NCBI GenBank assembly: GCA_012744415.1
Contig: JAAYCF010000178.1
Coordinates: forward strand, 1 to 32,490
DNA from: Thermotogaceae bacterium
Lineage (GTDB): Bacteria > Thermotogota > Thermotogae > MWEM01
Reading direction: 5' to 3'
DNA: 32,490 nt
Below, in pieces: positions 9,545 through 18,230 of the stretch (within the stretch, counting starts at the first letter, position 1; each line of letters begins with the position of its first letter). Position numbers and translations under genes: made by a program. The notes beneath the pieces are model-generated. The model did no database searches and had not been told where the DNA came from. It saw nothing but the letters and a program-made list of their open reading frames with translations.

Positions 9545-10253
9545 GACAGTCATTCGTTGTGAAAATCTAAAGAAACGATACGGTAGAAGAGAAGTTGTAA
9601 AAGGAGCTAATTTAGTCATCCATTCGGGAGAGATCGTTGGGCTTCTGGGACCGAATGGAGCGGGAAAAACGACGATTTTCCGCATGATCCTCGGTATCAT
9701 CGTCCCTTCAAAAGGGAGGATCATGTTGGATGGTTCGGAGATCACGCATTTGCCGATACATAATCGGGCGATGAAAGGAATCACCTATTTGCCTCAGGAA
9801 GTGTCGGTATTTACGGGTTTGACGGTTAAGAACAATTTGCGGTTGGTTCTTGAAAACTTAAGATACGATCGGAAAAAAATCGAACCGAGGATTTCGGAAC
9901 TGCTCAACGACTTTGGAATTTTCCATCTATCGGATCAACGAGCCGATAGTCTATCCGGAGGAGAAAAACGGCGTTTGGAATTAGCGAGGATGATGACGCT
10001 CAACCCCAAATTTATTCTTTTAGACGAGCCGTTCAGCGGGATAGATCCGATGACGGTCAAGGAGATACAACGGCTCACCCTTAAACTGAAAGAGAAAGGG
10101 CTGGGAGTTATTGTGACAGACCATAACGTCGAAGATATCCGGAGAATTGTGGATCGGTTGTATATCATACATAAAGGTTCTATATTAGCGGAGGGATTCC
10201 CGGACGCTGTTCTTTCTGATCCGGCCGTGATAGCCAACTATCTCGGAGAGTGA
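9519..10253 (+). CDS. lptB: LPS-export-type ABC transporter ATP-binding protein LptB
   Basis: Walker A GPNGAGKTT, GITYLPQEVSVFTGLTVKNNL, signature SGGEKRRLELAR, LLDEPFSGIDPMTVKEIQ, VTDHNVEDIRRIVDRLYIIHKGSILAEG. Overlaps ompH by 26 nt. Confidence 0.9.
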   Translation: MPTQKLLTETVIRCENLKKRYGRREVVKGANLVIHSGEIVGLLGPNGAGKTTIFRMILGIIVPSKGRIMLDGSEITHLPIHNRAMKGITYLPQEVSVFTGLTVKNNLRLVLENLRYDRKKIEPRISELLNDFGIFHLSDQRADSLSGGEKRRLELARMMTLNPKFILLDEPFSGIDPMTVKEIQRLTLKLKEKGLGVIVTDHNVEDIRRIVDRLYIIHKGSILAEGFPDAVLSDPAVIANYLGE

Positions 10254-10320
10254 TCTTCTTGGTTCGTGAGGTGGTTTTCCTCTTTAGGCCGTGAGGTGGT
10301 TTCACTCAGGAGGGATGTCT

Positions 10321-12342
10321 ATGAACGATCGTAGTTCGGGAATACGAAAATGCGCAAGGATCCGTTTGAGTTCTATACTAGGAGTGCTATGTGTTACGCT
10401 TGCGGTATTTTTTGCCGCTTGCGCGGGGGGGATCGAAGGGATCGGCAAAATCAATCTCTCTCCCTCCAAACCGCTGAACAAGTCGCCGGTTAACGGCGCT
10501 GTCAGCATCGGCGAACAACCCATATTGGAATGGGATCCGAGCGAAGACCCCGAAAATGACACGTTAACCTATATTATCCTCTATTCGACGGACACGATCA
10601 ACAACAGCAAGGTGCAAACCATCATGGCGACAGAGACGCGCGCCGAGCTTGCGCAACTTTCGGCGGGCACCTGGTGGTGGCGCGTTCTCGTTGTGGATGC
10701 CGGGAACAACATCGTGCGAGGAGATCGCTGGAGCTTCACAGTTGGGAGCGGCAATATCCCAAAAACAGATACGCCGGATTTCGATTCCGACCTTATCGTT
10801 GTCGACATAGCCGATGATGGAGTGATGCTATCTTGGCCCGCTTTTTACGATGAAGAAAACCCCGCCTTGGAAGTTGTCTATGACTTGCGGGTGGACGATC
10901 CGTCGAATTTAAGCTCGGAAAGGGCAAGCGGATGGGTGGACATCCTTTCTCAAGATTCCCGATACCTGGAGGTCGCTTCCACGACGGCCGAAACTTCCAT
11001 ACGATTGGAGGGATTGTCGCCATTGACCCGTTTTGACGGGTCGTTGGTCGCTCGAAGCGCGAGCAATACGCAAACGGCGGTCGGATTTTTCTCTTTCCGA
11101 ACTGGAAATCTCTTGCCTTCCACTCCCACTTATATCTACCCGGAAAATCAGGCTGTGCACATACCCGCGACACCGACCTTCCGATGGGATTTGTGCGAAG
11201 ATGAGGACGGCGATGCGTTGACTTACGATATCTACATCGGTGAAGACCGATTGACGGCGCAGCGATTCACCCGCGCGGCTACGGAAGGGATATATATTCC
11301 TGAAGAACCTTTCGAAAACGGCAAGAGTTATACGTGGCGGATCGTGGCAAAGGACACGAAAGGCGGAAACCGGATAGGGGAATGGTGGACCTTCTCCGTC
11401 GGCAACGCCACTCCCTCATCGCTGGAACCGGTCCGGCCCCTGAATCACGCAACGAATGTGTCGACCCGGACAAGCTTGGAATGGGCGTGTGAAGACAAGG
11501 AAGAGAACGCGCTGACCTACACCCTTCGCTTCGGCGTCACTCCGGGCCAGTTGGCGGTGGTCGCTGAGGACCTTGAAACATCGGCCTACCAATTCCAAAA
11601 TCCGCTCGCTTACAATCAAAAATACTATTGGCAAGTGCAGGCGGACGATGGGCAAGCAGGCGCGAATCGCGCCGTACATACCGGCGATGTGTGGGAATTC
11701 ACAACCGAAGCCACACCCAACTACGCCCCGGACAAGCCGGTCTTAAAGACCCCCGCGAACAAGGCGACCAACATACCGATCGATACTCAGCTGACATGGA
11801 CCTGTCAAGACGAAAATCCGGAGGATGTTCTCGTCTATTCTGTCTATACCGGAAAGACCATAGGCGGGTTGACGGTTGTCGGAACGACCACAGAGACAAA
11901 GTTCGACCTTTCGGGATTAGAATACCAAAGAAAGTATTATTGGAAGGTGGCAGCCGATGATGGACGTCCTTCTTCGGAGCGAAAGGAAGCGGTCTCTTCC
12001 ACCTGGTCCTTCACGACGCAGGCCACCCCGAATTTCGCGCCCGAAACGCCACATGATCCGAAACCCGCGGACGGCGCAACTGGCGTCGCGTTGACCCCCA
12101 ACTTGGAGTGGCAGTGCGACGATCCAAACGGAGACGCTTTGGAATTCACGATATCCTGGGGATCGACGAATACCGCGCTAACGCACACGGCGACAACGAT
12201 CTCGCTAAACTATCCGCTGACCGGGCTCGCGACAGGAACGTCTTATTATTGGCGCGTGAGAGCCGACGATCAGAAGGAAAGCTCCGAAAGGCTAAGCGCC
12301 GAAAGCCCGATATGGACTTTTAAAACGATTGAAACACCATAG
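10321..12342 (+). CDS. Lipoprotein with tandem FN3/Ig-like repeats
   Basis: Lipobox AVFFAACAGG. Recurrent units [P]xNxAxxxPxxPxLxWxCxDxxxDxLxYxxxxG...YYWxVxADDxxxSxxR...WxFTTxATPNxAP occur about 5 times. SD aggaggg upstream. Confidence 0.8.
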   Translation: MNDRSSGIRKCARIRLSSILGVLCVTLAVFFAACAGGIEGIGKINLSPSKPLNKSPVNGAVSIGEQPILEWDPSEDPENDTLTYIILYSTDTINNSKVQTIMATETRAELAQLSAGTWWWRVLVVDAGNNIVRGDRWSFTVGSGNIPKTDTPDFDSDLIVVDIADDGVMLSWPAFYDEENPALEVVYDLRVDDPSNLSSERASGWVDILSQDSRYLEVASTTAETSIRLEGLSPLTRFDGSLVARSASNTQTAVGFFSFRTGNLLPSTPTYIYPENQAVHIPATPTFRWDLCEDEDGDALTYDIYIGEDRLTAQRFTRAATEGIYIPEEPFENGKSYTWRIVAKDTKGGNRIGEWWTFSVGNATPSSLEPVRPLNHATNVSTRTSLEWACEDKEENALTYTLRFGVTPGQLAVVAEDLETSAYQFQNPLAYNQKYYWQVQADDGQAGANRAVHTGDVWEFTTEATPNYAPDKPVLKTPANKATNIPIDTQLTWTCQDENPEDVLVYSVYTGKTIGGLTVVGTTTETKFDLSGLEYQRKYYWKVAADDGRPSSERKEAVSSTWSFTTQATPNFAPETPHDPKPADGATGVALTPNLEWQCDDPNGDALEFTISWGSTNTALTHTATTISLNYPLTGLATGTSYYWRVRADDQKESSERLSAESPIWTFKTIETP

Positions 12343-12345
12343 GGA

Positions 12346-12963
12346 GTGACGGTTTTTCCGATGGTCAGAGGGATGCAAAAATTCTTGAAAGTGCTGATAG
12401 ACCGGTTGTTTGCCGGTCTATTTTTAGTGGTTTTCTCGCCCGTATTGTTAGGAATAGCGATCGGGATAAAAAAAGAGGATGGCGGTCCGGTTTTCTTCCG
12501 ACAAGAACGCTTGGGGAAAAACGGTCGTGTCTTCAAGATCGTAAAGTTCAGGTCCATGGTTCCGGATGCGATGTCGAAAGGGTCGGGCTTACACATCCAA
12601 CCGAACGACGACCGTATCACCCGAATCGGCCGATTCCTGAGAAAGTCCAGTTTGGATGAATTGCCGCAACTGGTGAACATACTGAAAGGCGAGATGAGCT
12701 TCATCGGCCCCCGCCCCCCGGTCCCTACCTATCCCAAACGTTACGAAGACTACGAGGCGTGGGTTTTAGTCCGCTTTCAAATGTTGCCCGGCATGACAGG
12801 TTTGGCTCAGGTGAGCGGGCGGAACGATATCGATTGGTACGAGCGCTTTCGATACGATGTCGATTACGTTCAGGATTGGTCGCTGATGAAGGACATCCGC
12901 ATCTTTCTGCTAACCTTCAAAACGGTCTTGAAAGGGAAAGGCATTTATAAGGATCCTACCTGA
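12346..12963 (+). CDS. Bacterial sugar transferase (initiating glycosyl-1-phosphate transferase family)
   Basis: GGPVFFRQERLGKNGRVFKIVKFRSMVPDA, GRFLRKSSLDELPQLVNILKGEMSFIGPRPPVP, MLPGMTGLAQVSGRNDIDWYERFRYDVDYVQDWS. Confidence 0.93.
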   Translation: MTVFPMVRGMQKFLKVLIDRLFAGLFLVVFSPVLLGIAIGIKKEDGGPVFFRQERLGKNGRVFKIVKFRSMVPDAMSKGSGLHIQPNDDRITRIGRFLRKSSLDELPQLVNILKGEMSFIGPRPPVPTYPKRYEDYEAWVLVRFQMLPGMTGLAQVSGRNDIDWYERFRYDVDYVQDWSLMKDIRIFLLTFKTVLKGKGIYKDPT

Positions 12964-13049
12964 ATGGGCTCCTTCGCGCCGAGCGCTTGCGGGCGCGAGA
13001 AACCGAAACTTGCCTCGGTTTATCTGATAGAACTCTCGCGACGTAATAG

Positions 13050-13079
13050 TTGACAATCGGGATTTAAATATGGTATAAC
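13050..13079 (+). promoter_or_regulatory. Promoter of leader 1 / SBP1 transcription unit
   Basis: TTGACA (13050-13055), 18-nt spacer, TATAAC (13074-13079). Closely matches the leader-2 promoter context ATGGTATAACACCCTTAAG. Confidence 0.75.
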
Positions 13080-13110
13080 ACCCTTAAGTTTTATCGAAGG
13101 ATGGGAATCT

Positions 13111-13203
13111 ATGCTTAACCGTTATTACGCTTTAACCATCGCCAATAAAAGTCATTCATTCGCTTTTGCTTTTCGAACAAAGCCCTCGTGTGGTTTTGTT
13201 TGA
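13111..13203 (+). CDS. Leader peptide 1: MLNRYYALTIANKSHSFAFAFRTKPSCGFV
   Basis: 30-codon ORF with upstream SD (gaaggatg). FAFAF precedes the RTKPSCGFV motif shared with leaders 2 and 3. Shared segment differs mainly at synonymous or third positions. Confidence 0.75.
   Translation: MLNRYYALTIANKSHSFAFAFRTKPSCGFV
13176..13200 (+). promoter_or_regulatory. Leader 1 switch hairpin
   Basis: AACAAAGCC(13176-13184)-loop CTCGTGT-GGTTTTGTT(13192-13200), 9 bp with one GU. Contains GCCCTC (13182-13187), complementary to GAGGGC of the terminator (13237-13242). Confidence 0.7.
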
Positions 13204-13231
13204 CTTTTCGTATAAAAAAGCGCAAAACGAC

Positions 13232-13266
13232 AAAAAGAGGGCACTGAAAGAAAGTGCCCTCTTTTT
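13232..13266 (+). terminator. Rho-independent attenuator-terminator 1, upstream of SBP1 start
   Basis: AAAAAGAGGGCACT-gaaagaa-AGTGCCCTCTTTTT, followed within about 12 nt by AAAAGGAGG SD and the ATG at 13290. Confidence 0.88.
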
Positions 13267-13289
13267 ATTTTTTAAAAGGAGGCGTCAAA

Positions 13290-14312
13290 ATGAGAAAAGG
13301 TTTGTTTGTGTTGTTGGTGTGTGTGATTGCGGTAAGCGGGGGGATGGCCATGTTTCGGATCGGGATGACCGCAATTGTCGATCATCCGGCTCTGGAGGCG
13401 ACACGGGAGGGGATCATAGACGAATTGATTCTTAGGGGATTCGCGCTCGGTACCGATTTCGTCGTGGAATTTCAATCGGCTCAAGGGAATATGAGCACGG
13501 CGGTTGCTATCGCCAATTATTTTCGTTCGAATCCGTTCGATCTGGTTGTCGCGATCTCTACGCCGTCGGCTCAAACCTGCGCCAATGCTATCCAAGGCGT
13601 TCCCGTTGTCTTTACGGCGGTAACGGATCCAGTGGATGCCGGGTTGGTTCCTTCCTTGGGTAAGAACCCGGGAAATGTGGTTGGCGTTAGCGATATGACG
13701 CCGGTCAAGACGCAATTCCAATTGATCCGCCTGGTGGTCCCGGAGGCGCGAACGGTCGGTATCGTCGCGAACCCGGGGGAGACGAATTCCCTGATAACGG
13801 TTGCGCACGCGCGCGCCGCCTGCGAGGAGCTGGGGTTTAAACTCGTAGAGATTCCCGGCAGTAATACCTCTGAGATGATAGCGGCCCTCACGGCGACCGT
13901 TGGGCAGATCGATGCGCTCTACGTCGGCACCGACAACACGGCCGCTTCCTGCATCGAATCGCTGCACCGCATCGCGCAGACCAACAAAGTCCCGATGATC
14001 AGCGGCTTCTTCACCCTGGCGCGATCTAACGGCGTGATCTCCTACGGTTTCGAATACTATAACCTGGGTTTGGATACCGGAGCAATCGTGTGGGATCTCT
14101 TGCACGGGAAACCGGTGTCCGAAATCGAATCGCGATTGATGAACGCCAATGCGCTTCTGCTGCTGATCGATTTGGACACGGCGAAAGAGATCGGGCTGTC
14201 GATACCGGAAACGCTACTGGCTCGCGCGGATTACCTCGTCGTCAATGGCGTTCAATGTCGAACGCGCGAATCGGCGCTTTCGGCAGGCATTAACAGCGAT
14301 AGCTGCCCCTAA
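13290..14312 (+). CDS. ABC transporter substrate-binding protein, TrpX/PF04392-like (paralogue 1)
   Basis: Start at 13290 (after SD aggagg) preferred to 13254, which lies inside the terminator. IVDHPALEATREGIIDELI..EFQSAQGNMSTAVAIANYF...GVSDMTPVKTQFQL...VGTDNTAASCIESLHRIA. Confidence 0.88.
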   Translation: MRKGLFVLLVCVIAVSGGMAMFRIGMTAIVDHPALEATREGIIDELILRGFALGTDFVVEFQSAQGNMSTAVAIANYFRSNPFDLVVAISTPSAQTCANAIQGVPVVFTAVTDPVDAGLVPSLGKNPGNVVGVSDMTPVKTQFQLIRLVVPEARTVGIVANPGETNSLITVAHARAACEELGFKLVEIPGSNTSEMIAALTATVGQIDALYVGTDNTAASCIESLHRIAQTNKVPMISGFFTLARSNGVISYGFEYYNLGLDTGAIVWDLLHGKPVSEIESRLMNANALLLLIDLDTAKEIGLSIPETLLARADYLVVNGVQCRTRESALSAGINSDSCP

Positions 14313-14318
14313 GCTATT

Positions 14319-15188
14319 CTACGATTTTTGAAAGCGGGTTAAGATACGGTCGACCGCTTTTTTTGCGGTCGGCGTCGTCGCAAGACCCCCCAATCCGGTT
14401 TCACGCAATTCCATCGGTAACGTCCGCCCGATCCGGCGCATCGCGTCGACGGTTTCATCGAACGGAATCACGGAGGAAACTCCCGACAAGGCCAATTCCG
14501 CAGCAGAGATCGCTGCGGTCACCGCGATCGCGTTCCGCTTGACGCAGGGGACCTCGACGAACCCGCCAACGGGATCACACACAAGACCTAACAGAGATTT
14601 TAGTACCAGAGCCGCCGCCGAATCGACCATTTCAGCGTCACCGCCGCTTAAGTAAGCCAATGCGCCCGCCGCCATAGCGGCCGCGCTGCCAATCTCCGCC
14701 TGGCAGCCACCTGCTGCTCCAGCCAAGGTCGCTTTCGTCGCGATGACGTTTCCGATGGCGCTCGCGAGAATATACCCCGGTAGAAGATGATCGAAAGGGA
14801 TTTCGTTTTCTTTCGCAAGCGCATAAAAAACACCGGGAATGACCCCGCTGGCGCCCGCGGTGGGGCACGCTACGACCCTTCCCATTGAAGCGTTGCTCTC
14901 GCAGATCGAGAGGCTGGCGACGATGGCGACATGGGTAAACGGGCTGTGATAAAGAACGCCGCGATCATATACTTTTTTGGCGTTTGTTCCGGTTAAACCG
15001 GTGAGGGTTTCCTGCACTTTCCCGTATTGTTTTTCAGATTCTTCCAAAATCACGCGCAGGAACTCCCCCAGTTGCGCGCGCGTCTCTTCCGGGTTGTTTC
15101 CCGTTTCAGACAGTTCGGCTACCAGAGCCGCTTCATGCAATGGGAGCTTGGTTTCTGATGCCATCTGTTTGATGCCGTTGAATGTCAC
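14319..15188 (-). CDS. sdaAA: L-serine dehydratase, iron-sulfur-dependent, alpha subunit
   Basis: NASMGRVVACPTAGASGVIPGVFYAL, GGCQAEIGSAAAMAAGALAYLSGG, CDPVGGFVEVPCVKRNAIA. Confidence 0.94.
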   Translation of the reverse strand: MTFNGIKQMASETKLPLHEAALVAELSETGNNPEETRAQLGEFLRVILEESEKQYGKVQETLTGLTGTNAKKVYDRGVLYHSPFTHVAIVASLSICESNASMGRVVACPTAGASGVIPGVFYALAKENEIPFDHLLPGYILASAIGNVIATKATLAGAAGGCQAEIGSAAAMAAGALAYLSGGDAEMVDSAAALVLKSLLGLVCDPVGGFVEVPCVKRNAIAVTAAISAAELALSGVSSVIPFDETVDAMRRIGRTLPMELRETGLGGLATTPTAKKAVDRILTRFQKS

Positions 15189-15880
15189 CGACCCTCGCCT
15201 CCCTTGCCTTGAATTGGCGCAGAGAGGCTTTTTACGTAGTAAGCCTCCTGAATTACCGATAAAGACTTGATTTCCAAGAGACTCCTCAACGTGAGGTCGC
15301 TGTCTAGTTCGACGATGGTGAGAGCTTTTGCCAGGAGTTTATTGATTCTTCGAAGGTAAAGATTCGCCACATTCGCGTCGATTTTCTCTAAAATCATGCC
15401 TAAAGCGCGTGGGGTGTCTTTATTCACGAGAATGAGGGTCGGGTATGCTCCCGAAAGATCGCAATCGACACCATTGATTTTGATGATTCGGATCATTCCG
15501 GCTCCCACAGAAGAAGCCCAGATTTCCTGCGGCATGGCGCCATCGTAAAGAAGCATCTTGACCGTATTGGGGTGAACCTCTCCCAGATCCTCCTGTTGGA
15601 AGGAGAAGTCCAAACCTCGAGAGAGGGCTAACGCGAACGCGTTTTTTACCGCCCGATCAGCATCTCCGAAACCCATCACGCCCCCCAGCAGCGCCCGATC
15701 GGTTCCGTGTCCCATATAGGTTTGGCCGAAAGACTGATGAAGGAAAAACTCGGCTTTATCAGGTGTTTTGCCTAAAAAATAGTTGCCGAAACGTCCGATC
15801 CGAAGCGCCCCTAAAGTATGAGAACTCGAAGGGCCTATCATGACAGGGCCTCCTACATCGAGTAGCGACACATCCGACAC
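15185..15880 (-). CDS. sdaAB: L-serine dehydratase, iron-sulfur-dependent, beta subunit
   Basis: LLDVGGPVMIGPSSSHTLGALRIG; FGQTYMGHGTDRALLGGVMGF; ACT-like C-terminus. 4-nt overlap with sdaAA. Confidence 0.94.
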   Translation of the reverse strand: MSDVSLLDVGGPVMIGPSSSHTLGALRIGRFGNYFLGKTPDKAEFFLHQSFGQTYMGHGTDRALLGGVMGFGDADRAVKNAFALALSRGLDFSFQQEDLGEVHPNTVKMLLYDGAMPQEIWASSVGAGMIRIIKINGVDCDLSGAYPTLILVNKDTPRALGMILEKIDANVANLYLRRINKLLAKALTIVELDSDLTLRSLLEIKSLSVIQEAYYVKSLSAPIQGKGGEGR

Positions 15881-15985
15881 CTCCTGGTATTTTGCTCTTC
15901 GATTCTATCATGGACGGCTCGGTTTCTTTTTTCGTTTTTTAATGGCAACCGTAAACGAGCCTTCTTTCTCGATTTCAAGACGGAT

Positions 15986-16015
15986 TTGACAAACGGGGCC
16001 TAATTATGGTATAAC
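15986..16015 (+). promoter_or_regulatory. Promoter of leader 2 / SBP2 operon
   Basis: TTGACA (15986-15991), 18-nt spacer, TATAAC (16010-16015), then ACCCTTAAG as at leader 1. Confidence 0.75.
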
Positions 16016-16045
16016 ACCCTTAAGATTTCGAAAGGATCGATGGGT

Positions 16046-16141
16046 ATGATGGAGATGTCAATCAGGACAGTATCCGTTTCCGTGAATGTATATGGCTTTT
16101 GGTATCGAACGAGGCCCTCTGGCGGTTTCGTTTGTCTTTGA
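16046..16141 (+). CDS. Leader peptide 2: MMEMSIRTVSVSVNVYGFWYRTRPSGGFVCL
   Basis: 31-codon ORF with SD-like aaaggat. YGFWY precedes RTRPSGGFV. The start may be at 16046, 16049 or 16055. Confidence 0.75.
   Translation: MMEMSIRTVSVSVNVYGFWYRTRPSGGFVCL
16108..16132 (+). promoter_or_regulatory. Leader 2 switch hairpin and alternative pairing element
   Basis: AACGAGGCC-CTCTGGC-GGTTTCGTT, 9 bp with 2 GU. Alternative: GTTTCGTTT (16125-16133) pairs AAACGAAAT (16148-16156), and GCCCTCT (16114-16120) pairs AGAGGGC (16160-16166). Confidence 0.72.
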
Positions 16142-16156
16142 GTATATAAACGAAAT

Positions 16157-16195
16157 GGAAGAGGGCACCGAAAAGAAGGTGCCCTCTTTTTTTTT
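16157..16195 (+). terminator. Rho-independent attenuator-terminator 2, upstream of SBP2 start
   Basis: AAGAGGGCACC-gaaaagaa-GGTGCCCTC followed by a long T tract; AGGAGG SD follows immediately, ATG at 16207. Confidence 0.9.
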
Positions 16196-16206
16196 AGGAG
16201 GTCAGG

Positions 16207-17190
16207 ATGAGGTTCAAAGGTCAGCTGTTTTTCTGTTTGTTTCTGTTTCTCGCGTTATCTGTTTTTAGTCTAACGAGGATAGGCATTACCGCTATTACCG
16301 ACCATCCGGCTTTGGACGCGATACGTTTTGGGATTATCGACGGGTTGATCCAGGAAGGGTTGGTTCTCGGTCAGGATTTCGAATTTGAGTTTCAATCGGC
16401 GCAAGGCAACATGAGCACCGCTTTGGCGATTGCCAACCACTTCAATTCCAACGCTTTCGATCTTGTCGTGCCAATCACCACCCCCTCTGCGCAAGCGTGC
16501 GCGAACGTGATCAAAAACAAACCTGTCATTTTCAGCGCCGCGACCGATCCAGTGGCCGCTTCCCTGATTCCGGCTTTAGGAAAAAACCCGGGGAATGTGG
16601 TGGGAGTAAGCGATATGACGCCGGTTAAAACCCAAATACAACTGATGAAATTGGTTGTCCCCGGGTTAAGGCGGATCGGGATTATGACCAACCCGGGCGA
16701 AGCGAATTCGACGGTGCTGAAAGACCATGCGCAGATCGCCTGCTCGGAATTGGACATCGAATTGGTCGAAGTCGTTGGGACAAACACCTCAGAGATGATC
16801 GCCGCCCTCAGCGCGATCGTCTCCGCCATCGATGCGATTTATATCGGAACGGACAATACGGCCGCTTCATGCATCGAATCTCTACACCGGATTGCCCTCG
16901 CTCAAAAAACACCGATCATTTGCGCCGATATTTCAATGTCTCGATCCGGAGGCATGATTGGCTACGGATTCGATTATTACGCGTTCGGAATCGATACGAG
17001 CCGCATGGTATTGGAAATCATCCGGGGTAAAACGCCTTCAGAGATCGAATCTCGTCTCATCGGGCCGGAGTCTTTGCAACTACTCATCAATTTGGACTAC
17101 GCGAAACAAATCGGGTTAATGATACCGGAAGCGTTGATCGCGAGAGCTTCTTTTATTATCGAAAACGGAGTTGAAAGAGAGATTAAATAA
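16207..17190 (+). CDS. ABC transporter substrate-binding protein, TrpX/PF04392-like (paralogue 2)
   Basis: Signal peptide; ITDHPALDAIRFGIIDGLI...EFQSAQGNMSTALAIANHF...GVSDMTPVKTQIQL...IGTDNTAASCIESLHRIA. Confidence 0.9.
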   Translation: MRFKGQLFFCLFLFLALSVFSLTRIGITAITDHPALDAIRFGIIDGLIQEGLVLGQDFEFEFQSAQGNMSTALAIANHFNSNAFDLVVPITTPSAQACANVIKNKPVIFSAATDPVAASLIPALGKNPGNVVGVSDMTPVKTQIQLMKLVVPGLRRIGIMTNPGEANSTVLKDHAQIACSELDIELVEVVGTNTSEMIAALSAIVSAIDAIYIGTDNTAASCIESLHRIALAQKTPIICADISMSRSGGMIGYGFDYYAFGIDTSRMVLEIIRGKTPSEIESRLIGPESLQLLINLDYAKQIGLMIPEALIARASFIIENGVEREIK

Positions 17191-17207
17191 CGGATCGGGG
17201 TGTTTTC

Positions 17208-18230
17208 ATGCTGGGGATCGTGGAACAAGGCTTGATTTTAGGATTGATGTCCATCGGGGTGTTTATTTCTTTTCGTATTGTCAATATGGCGGACCTGACC
17301 GTTGACGGAACCTTTGCGCTCGGGGGCGCGTTATGCGTCAGACTCTTCTCACTAGGACTGAATGCGCCGGTCTCTCTTCTCTTGAGTCTTTTAGCGGGCG
17401 CGGGTGCCGGCATTCTAACCGGATTTCTGCACCGCAAGTTGAAAATCAACGTTTTGCTTGCCGGTATCTTGGTCATGACGATGCTCTATTCCATCAATCT
17501 TCGGATTATGAATGGGCCCAACCTTCCGATTCCAAAAACGTCCGTGAGCGCTTCTTTGGGCACTTTTGAACAGGTAGCCGGAAAAGATCCGCTTGCGGAT
17601 TTATTTGAGCCTTCCGCCCCCGCCGCCGCGCCTCAGAAAGAAATCGCGAAACATAGAACCTTCGAGAACATCTTCCTCGGGACGGCGGACGGTCAAGATC
17701 TTCTGCTCCTGTCCGCGATCGTCCTGATTTGCGTCGCCTTGACCGGTCTCTTTCTTCGGACCGAACTGGGTACCGCTCTGCGCGGATTTGGAACGAATCC
17801 GTCCGGACTGGAATCCTTCGGATTGCCCAAGACGTTGATGACCTTGTTGGGTTTGGGTTTGGCCAATGCCTTTGTGAGCCTTTCGGGTGGGATATTCGCG
17901 CTATACAGCGGATTTGCGGATGTTACGATGGGGCAGGGTATGATCGTAACCGGCCTGGCGGTCGTGATGCTTGGGGAGATCTTGTTCGTCAGGAGAAAGC
18001 TCGTCTACGGTATCTTCGCCCCGATCTTGGGTGGCATCGTCTATCAGGGGATTTTAGCCGTTGTGATGCGGTACGGCTACCGGATCGGATTCCGAGCGAG
18101 CGACATGAAGCTGCTCACCGCGCTTTTCATCGTGGCAGTCATCGGGTTTGGGTTGATTCAGACGAAAAAACGCATGAAAGGGAAATTTCGTTTATCTACC
18201 ATTTTTGGTGGGGGTGTGGGCCGTGATTAA
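17208..18230 (+). CDS. ABC transporter permease (TrpY-like, BPD_transp_2 type)
   Basis: Polytopic; ADLTVDGTFALGGALCVRL, GTALRGFGTNPSGLESFGL, GGIFALYSGFADVTMGQGMIVTGLAVVMLGEIL; located 17 nt after SBP2. Confidence 0.9.
   Translation: MLGIVEQGLILGLMSIGVFISFRIVNMADLTVDGTFALGGALCVRLFSLGLNAPVSLLLSLLAGAGAGILTGFLHRKLKINVLLAGILVMTMLYSINLRIMNGPNLPIPKTSVSASLGTFEQVAGKDPLADLFEPSAPAAAPQKEIAKHRTFENIFLGTADGQDLLLLSAIVLICVALTGLFLRTELGTALRGFGTNPSGLESFGLPKTLMTLLGLGLANAFVSLSGGIFALYSGFADVTMGQGMIVTGLAVVMLGEILFVRRKLVYGIFAPILGGIVYQGILAVVMRYGYRIGFRASDMKLLTALFIVAVIGFGLIQTKKRMKGKFRLSTIFGGGVGRD

Noticed and set aside
13254-13289. Upstream GTG start for SBP1 giving MPSFYFLKGGVK extension (and 19211 start for SBP3)
   Set aside because: The extension encodes the terminator 3' arm, T tract and SD; the SD-proximal ATGs at 13290 and 19289 give proper signal peptides.
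13272-14105. 277-aa minus-strand ORF antisense to SBP1
   Set aside because: Low-complexity R/H/Q-rich translation typical of an antisense shadow of a real CDS; equivalent shadows occur over the other genes.
17729-18226. 165-aa alternate-frame ORF within the permease gene
   Set aside because: Fully overlaps a clear ABC permease; its composition is typical of a frame shadow.
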